From: Methanobrevibacter sp. V74
GTDB lineage: Archaea; Methanobacteriota; Methanobacteria; Methanobacteriales; Methanobacteriaceae
Direction: 5' to 3'
DNA length: 64,000 nt
Assembly (NCBI RefSeq): GCF_963082495.1
Contig: NZ_CAUJAN010000002.1
Coordinates: forward strand, 372,001-436,000
Below are positions 38,758 through 48,083 of the stretch, piece after piece; the first letter of the stretch is position 1; each line of letters opens with the position of its first letter. The translations under genes and the position numbers were made by a program. The notes beneath the pieces are model-generated. The model saw nothing but the letters and a program-made list of their open reading frames with translations. It was not told where the DNA came from and did not search any database.

Positions 38758-39465
38758 TTGGATGCAGTCAATATTTTATGGCAGGTAGGTATTTTATCCG
38801 CTGTTTTAATTTTTGGAATAAAATTGGGTCTTGCAACAGGTCTTGCGAATATGTCAAAGAAATATTTGGCATTGGTTTCAATTGGTTATGGTGGGGGAGT
38901 GTTAATCTTAACTGAAATTTCTTCACATTTCACAAACCAGATTACAGATTTAATTTATACCTATAACTTTGAATTCTTCTTGATCATGGCAGTAATCATG
39001 ATTTTAGCAGGAATTTTTACAATTAGAGAATATAAGGTATTTGAAAAAAATACAACTAAAGCTACATGCATGGCTGTTGTAGCACCATGCCCATGTTGTT
39101 TTGGATCAATTATTGTAAGTATAATGCTTGTTGCGCCAAGTGTTAGTTTAGGTTTGATTGATTTGAGTTTTATTGTAGCTGGAGCATTAGTTCTAACTAT
39201 TGTTTTAACCTATTTTGCATCTAATTATCTAGTTAAATTCATCAATAAACCATATCCAATTGTGCTTGGCAATTTTATGTTCTTTTTAGGAATATATTTC
39301 CTATTGTCAGCATTATTTTTACCAAACATTACAGCAATGATACAAAATCCAATGGATGCAATTACGATATCCTCACCTTACTCATTGATCGGGGCATTAA
39401 TGTTGATGATTGTAATTGTAGTGATTGGGGGATTAATTTCAAGGAGAAATAGTAATTTCAATTAA
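38758..39465 (+). CDS. DUF2162-type membrane protein (putative transporter)
   Basis: About 235 residues with six or seven membrane helices. The general look is that of the DUF2162 'predicted transporter' group of methanogens. Around residues 104-114 a membrane-adjacent motif CMAVVAPCPCCFGS offers four Cys (104, 111, 113, 114), suited to binding a soft metal. The start is probably TTG 38758, 6 bp behind GGTGA, just past the cobN stop; GTG 38749 would overlap it. Position in the CobN operon suggests it passes metal or a tetrapyrrole across the membrane, which is inference. Confidence 0.75.
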   Translation: MDAVNILWQVGILSAVLIFGIKLGLATGLANMSKKYLALVSIGYGGGVLILTEISSHFTNQITDLIYTYNFEFFLIMAVIMILAGIFTIREYKVFEKNTTKATCMAVVAPCPCCFGSIIVSIMLVAPSVSLGLIDLSFIVAGALVLTIVLTYFASNYLVKFINKPYPIVLGNFMFFLGIYFLLSALFLPNITAMIQNPMDAITISSPYSLIGALMLMIVIVVIGGLISRRNSNFN

Positions 39466-39474
39466 GGTGATTTA

Positions 39475-40119
39475 ATGGTATCGACAATTCCGGGAAGTGA
39501 AATATTAACATCAGCATTAAATATGATTTCACAAAGTTTACAAATTCCTGTAATCATATTTTTAGTAATCTTTGCCATATTTGCAATATTGGCTATTGGA
39601 GGTTTGATTTCTGAGTATACATCAAGAAAAAAGGTAACGCCTGATATTATTGAAGAGTTAATTTATTTGATTTCAAATGCTAATTCAATTGAAGATATTA
39701 AAAACATAATTAAAAATGCAAAAATTTATGAATCCCAAAAGGTTGTTTTGATTAAAATATTGCGTTCAAACTCTCTAACTCGTGATTCAAGGCATGCTCT
39801 TGCTAAAAAGCTAATTGAGTTTGAAGAGAATAACTTCACTAAAAAAATTGAAAAAACTGATGTTGTAACCCGTATCGGACCAACATTAGGATTGATGGGT
39901 ACTTTAATACCAATGGGTCCGGGTCTCGCTGCTCTTGGTGCAGGGGATGTAAATACATTGGCCAATGCTATTATTATCGCATTTGATACAACTGTCGTTG
40001 GTATTGGAGCAGGTGCAGTTGCTTATTTTGTATCTAAAGTAAGGCGTCGGTGGTATGAGGAGTATTTGTCCAATTTAGATGCTTTGGCAGATGCATTATT
40101 GGATAAATTGAATCAATAG
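39475..40119 (+). CDS. MotA/TolQ/ExbB-family proton-channel protein
   Basis: 214 residues. An N-terminal membrane helix (VIIFLVIFAIFAILAIGGLI), a charged cytosolic stretch, then the family signature: TRIGPTLGLMGTLIPMGPGLAALGAGD and NAIIIAFDTTVVGIGAGAVAYFV, the two helices that line the proton path in TolQ/ExbB/MotA. AGGTGA precedes the ATG, 9 bp after the DUF2162 gene. In bacteria this protein with ExbD or TolR turns proton motive force into motion of an envelope partner. Here the partner should be the DUF2149 protein encoded next. Confidence 0.9.
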   Translation: MVSTIPGSEILTSALNMISQSLQIPVIIFLVIFAIFAILAIGGLISEYTSRKKVTPDIIEELIYLISNANSIEDIKNIIKNAKIYESQKVVLIKILRSNSLTRDSRHALAKKLIEFEENNFTKKIEKTDVVTRIGPTLGLMGTLIPMGPGLAALGAGDVNTLANAIIIAFDTTVVGIGAGAVAYFVSKVRRRWYEEYLSNLDALADALLDKLNQ

Positions 40120-40131
40120 GAGGTTTTAGTT

Positions 40132-40464
40132 ATGGTTCGCGATAAGTCTAAAAAACGCTTTGCTGAAGGGGAAGAAGATCCAATGGCTGGAACATCAAAT
40201 CTAGTTGACGCAATGCTTGTAATAGCTGTTGGATTGTTAATTTTTGTTGTTATAAGTTGGAATATGCAAAGTGTAATATTTCAGGATTCTCAAAACCAAC
40301 AGAAGGCTATTGAAGAATCATCCTCTGATGTAACTGAGGTCAATGAAGGAAAAGTTTTGAATGAAACTCCTGATACTTCTGATGATTCTGGTTCTGGATA
40401 TATGGAAATGGGCAAAGTTTATAAAGATCCTTCAACGGGCAAATTAATCATGGTTGAAGGTTAA
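40132..40464 (+). CDS. DUF2149 protein, ExbD/TolR-like single-pass partner
   Basis: 110 residues: a short basic N-terminus, one membrane helix (VDAMLVIAVGLLIFVVI), then an acidic extracellular part. The NLVDAMLVIAVG segment aligns well with the N-terminal helix of ExbD/TolR, which has the form (I/V)DVMLVLLIIFMV; D26 matches the essential proton-carrying Asp. GGAGG stands before the ATG, 12 bp after the ExbB-like gene. The extracellular part (about 65 residues) is short compared with ExbD. The family is known by name only (DUF2149); the ExbD parallel is my inference. Confidence 0.8.
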   Translation: MVRDKSKKRFAEGEEDPMAGTSNLVDAMLVIAVGLLIFVVISWNMQSVIFQDSQNQQKAIEESSSDVTEVNEGKVLNETPDTSDDSGSGYMEMGKVYKDPSTGKLIMVEG

Positions 40465-40649
40465 AATATTCTTTTTTTATATTTTTAAGTTTTATAAATT
40501 CATTATTTTATATATGAAATAAGTAATAATAAAATTTAAATATTTATTATTTAATATAATAAAAATAAGCATATTATTATTAAATTTAATTATATTAATT
40601 ATTTTTTTTAAATAAATGCTTCGAATTTTATTAAAAAGGTTAGGGTAGA

Positions 40650-43600
40650 ATGAAATTGAAAACAAAAGTTAAAAAATTGGCATTGTCATTAACTTTATTA
40701 TTTGTTTTAATCATGGTTATTTCATCGGTTTGTGCACATGATTTGGATAATCCAACGGATAATTTAATTTGTAGTGATGATGGAAGTATTGAAAGTTCAG
40801 ATAGGGGATCTGATTCAAAATTAGCTTATTCTCAAAGCACTTCAGGCGCATACATTAATTCTGATCAGGAAGATATTACAATCACCAAAGGAGACACGCC
40901 CAATGGTTCTGGCTCTCTTGTAGATATTGATGGAAATAATCATGATGGTGAAGATTTTCCAATAACAATATCTTCAAATGAAAAAACAGCATCTCGGGAA
41001 TTATCAAATCATAAAATTAGTTGTAATTTCGATGATTCTTTGAATTTTATTGCAAGCGATAATCCATATAGTATAGAATTTGCTCCTGATGAATCTGAAT
41101 ACGGATCGGGATATTTAGAACAAGGTTCATCTGATCTGGACAAATCTTGGGTGAAATCGACTGTAAAATCAAGAGTAATTGAACCTTCATTAACATATGA
41201 GGGGGTTGTTTCTGGTGATGTAGAGGTAAATAGTACAAATCCTTGGACAATTAGTGGGGTACTTAATTATACAATTCCAAATAATGCAAAAGAAATTAAA
41301 AATGCAATAATATACATAAATATTTATTCTGGTAGTGGTAGTAATCCGAATTATGCTTTGGATTCTAATGCCAGTATTACAACTATCAACGGCAATGTGA
41401 ATCTTGGATATGAGGAACTATTGACTTTAGAATGCAGTCCGGATGCTACTGTTTATACACTTAACGGTCATGTTACAAGAGTTTATTCAGATTATCAACT
41501 TCTTTATAATGTTACTGAAATAGTCAATGGTTTAAACGGAACTTCAGTATCTGTTAATGTTGATTCTATTCAAAAGGAGGGTTATCAGTTTGATGGTAGA
41601 ATTAAATTAATCGCTTTATTATTAGCTTATGATGATGGAGATGAAGATATAATTAATTATTGGGTTGATGCTAATCAGAGGTACACAACTGAAAGCATGA
41701 ATTTAGAATTTGATACTTCTTCTATAAAATACGTTGATGAATCAATGTGGAAGAATATTCTTTTATCAAGTGCAGAGGCAAGCTATAAAATTAATTCACA
41801 ACCGGTTGATGATGCATTGGTACATGTATCTGGTCAGTATTATCAATTCAATAAATGGAATGTAACTGAAAGTCTTACTCCGGCTACTAAAACAACATTA
41901 ACTTATTCAAATAATGGGTTTTCAGCAAAATCAGTTCTTGCGGTTTTAACTGTAAAAACCCACGAAGATCCAACTGCTGAAATCAATAGCATATCTCCGG
42001 AATATTCCGGAATTGCTTATCCTGGAACTGTTAATGCATTGAATATAAAAGTTACACCAAGTAGGACAGGTAAATATATTATCCGGCTATTGGCTGATGA
42101 TGTAGTTGTAAATACTACAGAATTTGATTTGATTGGTGGTCAAAATACATTAACAATCATTGACCCAACAATTAGGGCCATTGATGAAACAACTGTTTTA
42201 AATAACAATAATAAAAATGTTAATTGGACAGTTGAGGTGGGTTACGGTGAAAACACAATCGCTACTAAAAATTTAACTGTTAAAATATTATATAATGGGT
42301 ATTTGGGCAGTGAATATGCTTATGGTATTGATGGTTATGATTCATTAATGAATATTTCCTTCACCGGAGATGTTGTTGTTGATATAAAAGGAGATTCAAC
42401 TTATATGTCTTCTGGTAATAGTGCAAGAACCGATGTTTGGGATGTTAATTTAGACAACAATTCAAATATTGCTGGCGGATTTATTATTGTTCCATATAAT
42501 TGGTTTAATTATGCAAATGGTGCAAATGTTGAAAATAGTAACATGATTAATGCCACATTTAACGGACACTCTTTAACTGCTATCGCATTTAATCATGATA
42601 ATCCAAATTTAGGATGGAACTATGGGTATGGATCTTTAATTTATGATGTAAGTGGTTTAATTAATTCTTCCGGTGAAAATTCTTTAGTTTTAAATAGGAT
42701 AATCGGCGATCCTGCTTTAAATCCAAGTATTTTTGTTTACTATTATAACACTACTGGAAGCACAACACTTAAAAACATGTACATTGTAAAGGGATATGAT
42801 TTATTTAATAATAGGTTTAATAAAGCAAATAGAACCAATCAAGCTAAATCTATAATAAATGTAGAATCTAATAAAATAACTAATGCAACTATTTATATTT
42901 TTGCAGCTGGTGCTGATAAAACAGACGGACATGTTGTTGTAAATGGGGAGATATTTGAAAATTGTTGGAATGGCGGTTCTAAAACTACTGATTTATTCCA
43001 AACTGATGTAACTAGTATTGTTAAGGATTCGAATAATGTATCTTTTGTATGCACCGGTGAGACTATTTCTTCTTTAGCTCAATTTATTGTAACATCTAAA
43101 GATTTTGCTCAGGTTACCGCTTCGATGAAAGTATTACAAAACACTAAAAACATTATTTATCCCGAGTTTAATAATACATTATCTATCACTGTTAATACAA
43201 ATAAGGCAGGTAGATATACATTTAATTTATTAGCTAATGGATTAATTGTCAATACAACTGAAATTGATTTAAATAATGGTAATAATACTTTAAGTTTGGT
43301 TGATCCTACAATTAGGCCATTGAATGAATCTGCTAAATACATTGGATCATCTGGTAGTTATAATAATGTAGATTATCAACTTCAAGTTTTATTCAATGAA
43401 GAAAAAGTAGGTGAAACTTCTTGTCAGGCTATTGTGTTATATAATGGTTATCTTGGTAAAGATATTTATAATGAAACTGGTTTAGAGCCATTTTATAATG
43501 CCACTATTACAGGCAATATTGTTTTCTTAACAAATGGAACTTATGCCTCTGGTATCAATAAATATGATTTAACAAACTTCACTGTTAATTTAACAGAAAA

Positions 43601-44807
43601 AGATTTAATTGTTAAAGCATTTTTATATGTTACATATACTTATGGTGGAGCTAATGACAATATTGACATGTTCATTGTCACTTTAAATGACAATAAATTG
43701 AATCCTGTCTTTTTTGCCCGTGATCAAAGTAATTTAAAATCCAATACTGGATCAGGTGTTGTTGTTTATGATGTAAGTAATTATATCATAAATGGTACTA
43801 ATGTATTGGATTTAAATAAAACAGGTTCTGCAGGAGTTTATCCAGCAACTTTAGTTTATATGTATAATACTACTGGCAGTAAACTTATAAAAGAAGTTTA
43901 TATTTCTAACGGAGCTGATTTATTAGGTACTTATGGGGGATTAAACAACCCTATTCAAGTTAATTCACTCATCAATGTTGATTCATCAGGCATGATTAAT
44001 GCTACTGCTTATATTTTCGCTAATGGTGCTGTAGATGGTAGAGGTACTGTTGTAATAAATGGGGAAAGTGAAAGTCATCCGTGGAAGGGTTCATCTTTAT
44101 CAACAGATTTATATGTAAAAGATATGACCTCTACAATTAATGATAAAAACAATATTTCCGTAATATTCAGCGGAACTTCTGGCAGCTTTACAGTATTGCA
44201 ACAAATCATTGTTTTAACCAAGAAGGTTCCTGAAAAACTTCCAACCAAAATTATTGCTCCTAGTGTAAAAACAGTTTATAACTCCAATAAAAAATTAATT
44301 GTAACTTTAAAAGACAGTAATGGAAATTTAATTGCCAATGCTAAGATTACCATAGTTTTAAATGGTCAATCTAGTGAAATAATTACAAAGGAGAACGGTC
44401 AAACTAGTTTATCTATTCCAAGTAAATTATCTCCAAAAGACTATACTGTAAGCATTTCATATGATGGTGATGAAACACATATTAAATCCACCGCTATTAC
44501 AAAAGTTATAGTTAAAAAAGCAACTCCTAAACTAATCGCCAAAAAGAAAACTTTCAAAGCTAAAGAAAAAATCAAAAAATATAAAATTGTTTTAAAAGAC
44601 AATGGATATAAGGCTATGAAGAAAGTAAAGGTTAAACTCAGAATTAAAGGCAAAATCTATAATGCAAAAACTAATTCTAAAGGTAAAGCAGTCTTTAAGA
44701 TTAAAAAGTTAACTAAAAAAGGAAAATACACAGCTAAAGTTATATTTAATGGTAGCAAATGTTTTAACGCAGTAAGTAAAAAAGTCAAAATCTATATTAA
44801 AAAATAG
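40650..44807 (+). CDS. adhesin-like surface protein with DUF3344-type repeats
   Basis: 1,385 residues. Signal peptide (LALSLTLLFVLIMVISSVCA). After an acidic linker there are three related units of about 330 residues beginning near 175, 460 and 830. Each holds a beta-sandwich with 'DVWDVNL... IIVPY' or 'KAFLYVTYTYGG' type strands and an Ig-like 'GKYIIRLLADDVVVNTTEFDL' segment, the look of DUF3344 surface proteins. A Big_3-like Ig domain and a very basic C-terminal domain (about 1290-1385) follow; the latter matches the C-terminus of the 2,577-residue ALP. It lies 185 bp after the CobN module, with its own TATA-rich leader, so co-regulation is possible but not shown. Confidence 0.88.
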   Translation: MKLKTKVKKLALSLTLLFVLIMVISSVCAHDLDNPTDNLICSDDGSIESSDRGSDSKLAYSQSTSGAYINSDQEDITITKGDTPNGSGSLVDIDGNNHDGEDFPITISSNEKTASRELSNHKISCNFDDSLNFIASDNPYSIEFAPDESEYGSGYLEQGSSDLDKSWVKSTVKSRVIEPSLTYEGVVSGDVEVNSTNPWTISGVLNYTIPNNAKEIKNAIIYINIYSGSGSNPNYALDSNASITTINGNVNLGYEELLTLECSPDATVYTLNGHVTRVYSDYQLLYNVTEIVNGLNGTSVSVNVDSIQKEGYQFDGRIKLIALLLAYDDGDEDIINYWVDANQRYTTESMNLEFDTSSIKYVDESMWKNILLSSAEASYKINSQPVDDALVHVSGQYYQFNKWNVTESLTPATKTTLTYSNNGFSAKSVLAVLTVKTHEDPTAEINSISPEYSGIAYPGTVNALNIKVTPSRTGKYIIRLLADDVVVNTTEFDLIGGQNTLTIIDPTIRAIDETTVLNNNNKNVNWTVEVGYGENTIATKNLTVKILYNGYLGSEYAYGIDGYDSLMNISFTGDVVVDIKGDSTYMSSGNSARTDVWDVNLDNNSNIAGGFIIVPYNWFNYANGANVENSNMINATFNGHSLTAIAFNHDNPNLGWNYGYGSLIYDVSGLINSSGENSLVLNRIIGDPALNPSIFVYYYNTTGSTTLKNMYIVKGYDLFNNRFNKANRTNQAKSIINVESNKITNATIYIFAAGADKTDGHVVVNGEIFENCWNGGSKTTDLFQTDVTSIVKDSNNVSFVCTGETISSLAQFIVTSKDFAQVTASMKVLQNTKNIIYPEFNNTLSITVNTNKAGRYTFNLLANGLIVNTTEIDLNNGNNTLSLVDPTIRPLNESAKYIGSSGSYNNVDYQLQVLFNEEKVGETSCQAIVLYNGYLGKDIYNETGLEPFYNATITGNIVFLTNGTYASGINKYDLTNFTVNLTEKDLIVKAFLYVTYTYGGANDNIDMFIVTLNDNKLNPVFFARDQSNLKSNTGSGVVVYDVSNYIINGTNVLDLNKTGSAGVYPATLVYMYNTTGSKLIKEVYISNGADLLGTYGGLNNPIQVNSLINVDSSGMINATAYIFANGAVDGRGTVVINGESESHPWKGSSLSTDLYVKDMTSTINDKNNISVIFSGTSGSFTVLQQIIVLTKKVPEKLPTKIIAPSVKTVYNSNKKLIVTLKDSNGNLIANAKITIVLNGQSSEIITKENGQTSLSIPSKLSPKDYTVSISYDGDETHIKSTAITKVIVKKATPKLIAKKKTFKAKEKIKKYKIVLKDNGYKAMKKVKVKLRIKGKIYNAKTNSKGKAVFKIKKLTKKGKYTAKVIFNGSKCFNAVSKKVKIYIKK

Positions 44808-44840
44808 GGATGGCTCTCCTTCCCTATTCTTTCTTTTTTT
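44803..44840 (+). terminator. hairpin terminator after the 1,385-residue ALP
   Basis: aataggga (44803-44810) and tccctatt (44821-44828) form an 8-bp perfect stem overlapping the stop codon, followed by a pyrimidine run with eight T. Confidence 0.8.
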
Positions 44841-44877
44841 ACAAAATTATTTTAATTAAGTTTTATAAACTATCTTC

Positions 44878-45462
44878 ATGAAAGTTTTTGGAATTTGTGC
44901 AAGTCCCAGAATTAATACAACAAATCATGTTTTAACTGAGGCATTAGATAAATTAAGTGGGCATGGTTTTGAAACAGAATTGTTTAATTGTCAGGCTAAA
45001 GATCTTAAACCATGTCTTCATTGTGATTATTGTTTAGAGCATAAAAAATGCATTATACAAGATGATATGGGGGAAGTTTATGAAAACCTCCAGAATTCCG
45101 ATGGAATTATTCTGGCCACTCCAATTCAATCTGGTTCTATTTCAGCAAATTTATCAATAATTATGGATAGGACTCGAGCTCTGGAAGCTATTGATTATAA
45201 TTTATTGAGAGGTAAAATCGGTATGAGTATTGCTATTGGTGGCGATCGTACTGGTGGTCAGGATTTTGCTCATTTAGCCAATATAACTTATTTTATGATA
45301 CATGGCATTATTCCTGTTAGTGGCGGACCATTCGGTTCTAATTTAGGTGCATCTTTTTGGTCTCAAGATTCTTTAGATGGAATTAAGAAAGATGAATATG
45401 GTATGGAGTCATTAAACAGGACTTTACATGAGTTTGAAAATTTCTTAAATAAATATATTTAA
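44878..45462 (+). CDS. iron-sulfur flavoprotein / NADPH-dependent FMN reductase family
   Basis: 194 residues with a flavodoxin-like fold. GICASPRINTTNHVL is the FMN phosphate loop. C46-x2-C49-x2-C52-x5-C58 is the compact cysteine motif of Isf-type proteins, which bind a 4Fe-4S cluster beside FMN. The later segment LATPIQSGSISANLSIIMDR and GGDRTGGQDF are typical of the family. Isf proteins carry out electron transfer or peroxide/O2 reduction in methanogens. It is monocistronic. There is no clear Shine-Dalgarno; the ATG at 44878 follows an AT-rich promoter. Confidence 0.85.
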   Translation: MKVFGICASPRINTTNHVLTEALDKLSGHGFETELFNCQAKDLKPCLHCDYCLEHKKCIIQDDMGEVYENLQNSDGIILATPIQSGSISANLSIIMDRTRALEAIDYNLLRGKIGMSIAIGGDRTGGQDFAHLANITYFMIHGIIPVSGGPFGSNLGASFWSQDSLDGIKKDEYGMESLNRTLHEFENFLNKYI

Positions 45463-45512
45463 ATACTATAATCAAGTTAAAATACATTAAAAACTTTTTT
45501 TTAGGTTATAAT

Positions 45513-47069
45513 ATGGCTAATAAGTTGATAAGAGGTAGTTTGATAATTCTCATAGGTAACATAATTTTTCGTTTAGGTGGTTATGTTTATCGTTTTTTAA
45601 TGGCTATACTTTTAGGCCCCACTGCCTATGGTATTTTAGGGATTACTCTTCCGTTTCAGGGAATTTTTCAGACTTTATCAGCTGGTGGGCTTCCTCCTGC
45701 AATAGCTAAGTATGTTGCTGAGTATGAAGCTATTAATGAGCATGACATGGCTCGTCACACGATATATACGGCTTTAAAAATAATGATATTTTTAGGTCTC
45801 TTCTTTGGAATTTTAATGATTTTCGTTGTTTCTCCATGGTTGGCTTATGGGTATCTTGAAAAACCGGCAGCATTAATACCTTTACAGATTGTTGGTCTTA
45901 TTACTCCGTTTAGTGTTATTGTCGGTGCTTTTAGAGGAGCATTTCAGGGCGTTTATAAAATGGAGTATATTGTCTATACTCGTGCTGTTGAACAATTGGG
46001 GATGATTCTATTTGCTACTGCTTTTGTTTTAATCGGTTTGTCTACTGTTGGGGCTCTATGGGGTACAGTTTTAGGTTATTCCTTATCTGTCGTGGTTGCA
46101 ATTTATATTTTTAAAGTTCATATGCCTAAATATATTCCAAAACTCAGTGAAAACTTTGTTTTTACAAGAAAAGATGAATTAACGCTTGTCGGAACTTTAG
46201 TTAAATTTTCAATTCCGGTTATTATCACAGCTATTGCAGAAATGCTTATTTATAATATTTGTACTATTGTCATGGGCAGATTTTTAACTTTTGAGGATAT
46301 TGGATTTTTTGCAGCAGCAGATCCTATCGCACGTTTGCCGTTAATTATTTCTATATCTATTGCAACAACAATTTTGCCTGCTTCTTCGGAAGCTTTTAAA
46401 CTTAAGGATAATCTAACTTTGCAGAAATATGTTTCTGAAGCTTATAAATATTCATTATTATTTGTTGTTCCTATGTGTGTAGGCCTTGCATTGTTCGCTT
46501 CTCCTACTTTAAGAATTTTATATTTTAAAAATCCGGCTTATGTTGCAGGTGCATCTGCTTTGGCCATTCTTTCCATTGGAATGACATTTTATTCAATATT
46601 TGCTATATCAACTAGTATTATTCAGGGTATTGGCAATCCGAGGATTCCTATGTATATTTTAGTTGGTGGAACTATTGTAACTGGAGTTTTAAATTGGATT
46701 ATGGTTCCTAGTTTAGGTATTGCTGGCGGTGCATTGGCCACCAGTATTGCTTGCTTTTTAATGATGGTTCCATGTATTTATTTCGTATTCAAATTAACTA
46801 AAACAAAGGCTCCGACAAAATCCATTGTTAAAATATTGATTGCATCATTAATAATGGGTATTTTTGCATTAATTATTCCTAAAACTACTTTATACTTGTT
46901 CCCAAGCATTTTTGCTTGTATTATTCTGTATTTCTTTGCATTAATTTTAGTTAAATTCTTCCAAAAAGAAGATATTGATAGTTTAAGGCAATTGTCATCT
47001 AAATTAGGTCCGATTGCTAAGATTGTTAATAGATTACTGAACTTAATTGAAAAATTAGAATTTAGATAA
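45513..47069 (+). CDS. oligosaccharide flippase, MATE/MVF superfamily (SpoVB/Wzx-like)
   Basis: 518 residues and about 14 membrane helices. The N-terminus (IRGSLIILIGNIIFRLGGYVYRFLMAILLGP.AYGILG) and FQGIFQTLSAGGLPPAIAKYVAEY are characteristic of polysaccharide biosynthesis flippases of the SpoVB/MurJ type. It would move lipid-linked oligosaccharide or pseudomurein precursors across the membrane. AGGTT precedes the ATG. In Methanobrevibacter the pseudomurein flippase has not been fixed by this sequence alone, so the substrate is open. Confidence 0.88.
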   Translation: MANKLIRGSLIILIGNIIFRLGGYVYRFLMAILLGPTAYGILGITLPFQGIFQTLSAGGLPPAIAKYVAEYEAINEHDMARHTIYTALKIMIFLGLFFGILMIFVVSPWLAYGYLEKPAALIPLQIVGLITPFSVIVGAFRGAFQGVYKMEYIVYTRAVEQLGMILFATAFVLIGLSTVGALWGTVLGYSLSVVVAIYIFKVHMPKYIPKLSENFVFTRKDELTLVGTLVKFSIPVIITAIAEMLIYNICTIVMGRFLTFEDIGFFAAADPIARLPLIISISIATTILPASSEAFKLKDNLTLQKYVSEAYKYSLLFVVPMCVGLALFASPTLRILYFKNPAYVAGASALAILSIGMTFYSIFAISTSIIQGIGNPRIPMYILVGGTIVTGVLNWIMVPSLGIAGGALATSIACFLMMVPCIYFVFKLTKTKAPTKSIVKILIASLIMGIFALIIPKTTLYLFPSIFACIILYFFALILVKFFQKEDIDSLRQLSSKLGPIAKIVNRLLNLIEKLEFR

Positions 47070-47130
47070 ACGAAAACTTATTTAAATGTTATTAATATAA
47101 ATAATAATATTATATTTCGGGGGATTTATA

Positions 47131-47823
47131 ATGACTGATGTGAGTGCAGGTGTTGAATATAAAATTAATGTCGATGGCAATTCTTTTTTATTAGATAATA
47201 AAAAATACAATTTACTTGTATCTATATTGGAAACCGGTTCTTTAACTGCATCGGCTAAGAAAATCGATGTTTCTTATAGGACTGCATTAAATTATATTGA
47301 TAAAATTGAATCAACACTCGATGTTAAAGTTGTAACTACTACAAAAGGTGGAAAAGGCGGAGGTGGAGGAACCTCATTAACTGAAGAGGGTTATTCTATC
47401 TTAAAAGAATGTAAAAAGATTAATGCTATTATGGAACTCCATAAAGATGTTAATGAAATTGAAGCTGAAGTTGTCGATATTAAGGATGCTAAGGGCATAA
47501 TGACAATTAAAAATGAAGAATTTCAGATTAATGCTCCATTAAATAGAAATTACGAAATCGGCGACAGGATATTAGCTTTAATTAGTTATGACAATATTTT
47601 TTTAATGTTAGAGCCACAAACTTCCAGTATCCGTAATATTTTAGAAGGTCAGATAATTGAAATGAGACTTGAAAGCGAGATTATTCGTGTTAAAGTCAAT
47701 GTTGGTGGGGTTATATTATGTTGTGATATTACTGTATCAGCCGAAAAAGAATTAAATCTAAACATCGGTAAATCAGTTTACCTGGGATTTAAAGCTATGT
47801 CTGTTGCAACTTTGAAATTATAA
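47131..47823 (+). CDS. ModE-like molybdate/tungstate-responsive regulator
   Basis: 230 residues. The N-terminal winged helix is of the ModE/LysR type (LLVSILETGSLTASAKKIDVSYRTALNYIDKIE), and the glycine-rich turn GGKGGGGGTSLTEEG is a known ModE feature. The C-terminal half carries two Mop/TOBE-like beta domains (EIEAEVVDIKDAKGIMTI and ILEGQIIEMRLESEIIRVKV), the oxyanion sensor. A TTTAAATG promoter box and GGGGGA lie just upstream. It heads a probable operon with the ferredoxin (20 bp) and hisB. Likely targets are the tungstate/molybdate transport and formylmethanofuran dehydrogenase genes elsewhere. Confidence 0.85.
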   Translation: MTDVSAGVEYKINVDGNSFLLDNKKYNLLVSILETGSLTASAKKIDVSYRTALNYIDKIESTLDVKVVTTTKGGKGGGGGTSLTEEGYSILKECKKINAIMELHKDVNEIEAEVVDIKDAKGIMTIKNEEFQINAPLNRNYEIGDRILALISYDNIFLMLEPQTSSIRNILEGQIIEMRLESEIIRVKVNVGGVILCCDITVSAEKELNLNIGKSVYLGFKAMSVATLKL

Positions 47824-47843
47824 CATTTAAGAGGGAGTAGTTA

Positions 47844-48044
47844 ATGTTACAAATTTTAGTTGATGAAGATAAATGTATCGGTTGTGGAAAATGTGAGGAG
47901 ATTTGTCCTAAAGGAGCTAAAATTTGGAAAGTGGGGCGAGTTGCACGTATATTGGATTTAAGATATTGTCACGTTTGCACACTATGTGCTATGGAATGCC
48001 CTACAGACTGTATTAAAATCATACGTCCAGGTGAAGAAGACTAA
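47844..48044 (+). CDS. 2x[4Fe-4S] ferredoxin-like protein
   Basis: 66 residues with two classical motifs: C11-x2-C14-x2-C17-x3-C21-P and C42-x2-C45-x2-C48-x3-C52-P. The 20-residue loop between them (KGAKIWKVGRVARILDLRY) is basic and longer than in simple ferredoxins. GAGGGAG precedes the ATG. It would carry electrons between enzymes of C1 or biosynthetic metabolism. It sits between the ModE-like gene and hisB; no functional tie is evident. Confidence 0.93.
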   Translation: MLQILVDEDKCIGCGKCEEICPKGAKIWKVGRVARILDLRYCHVCTLCAMECPTDCIKIIRPGEED

Positions 48045-48083
48045 ATTATTGAAGCTAAAATTAATATTTTAATGGGTTAGATT

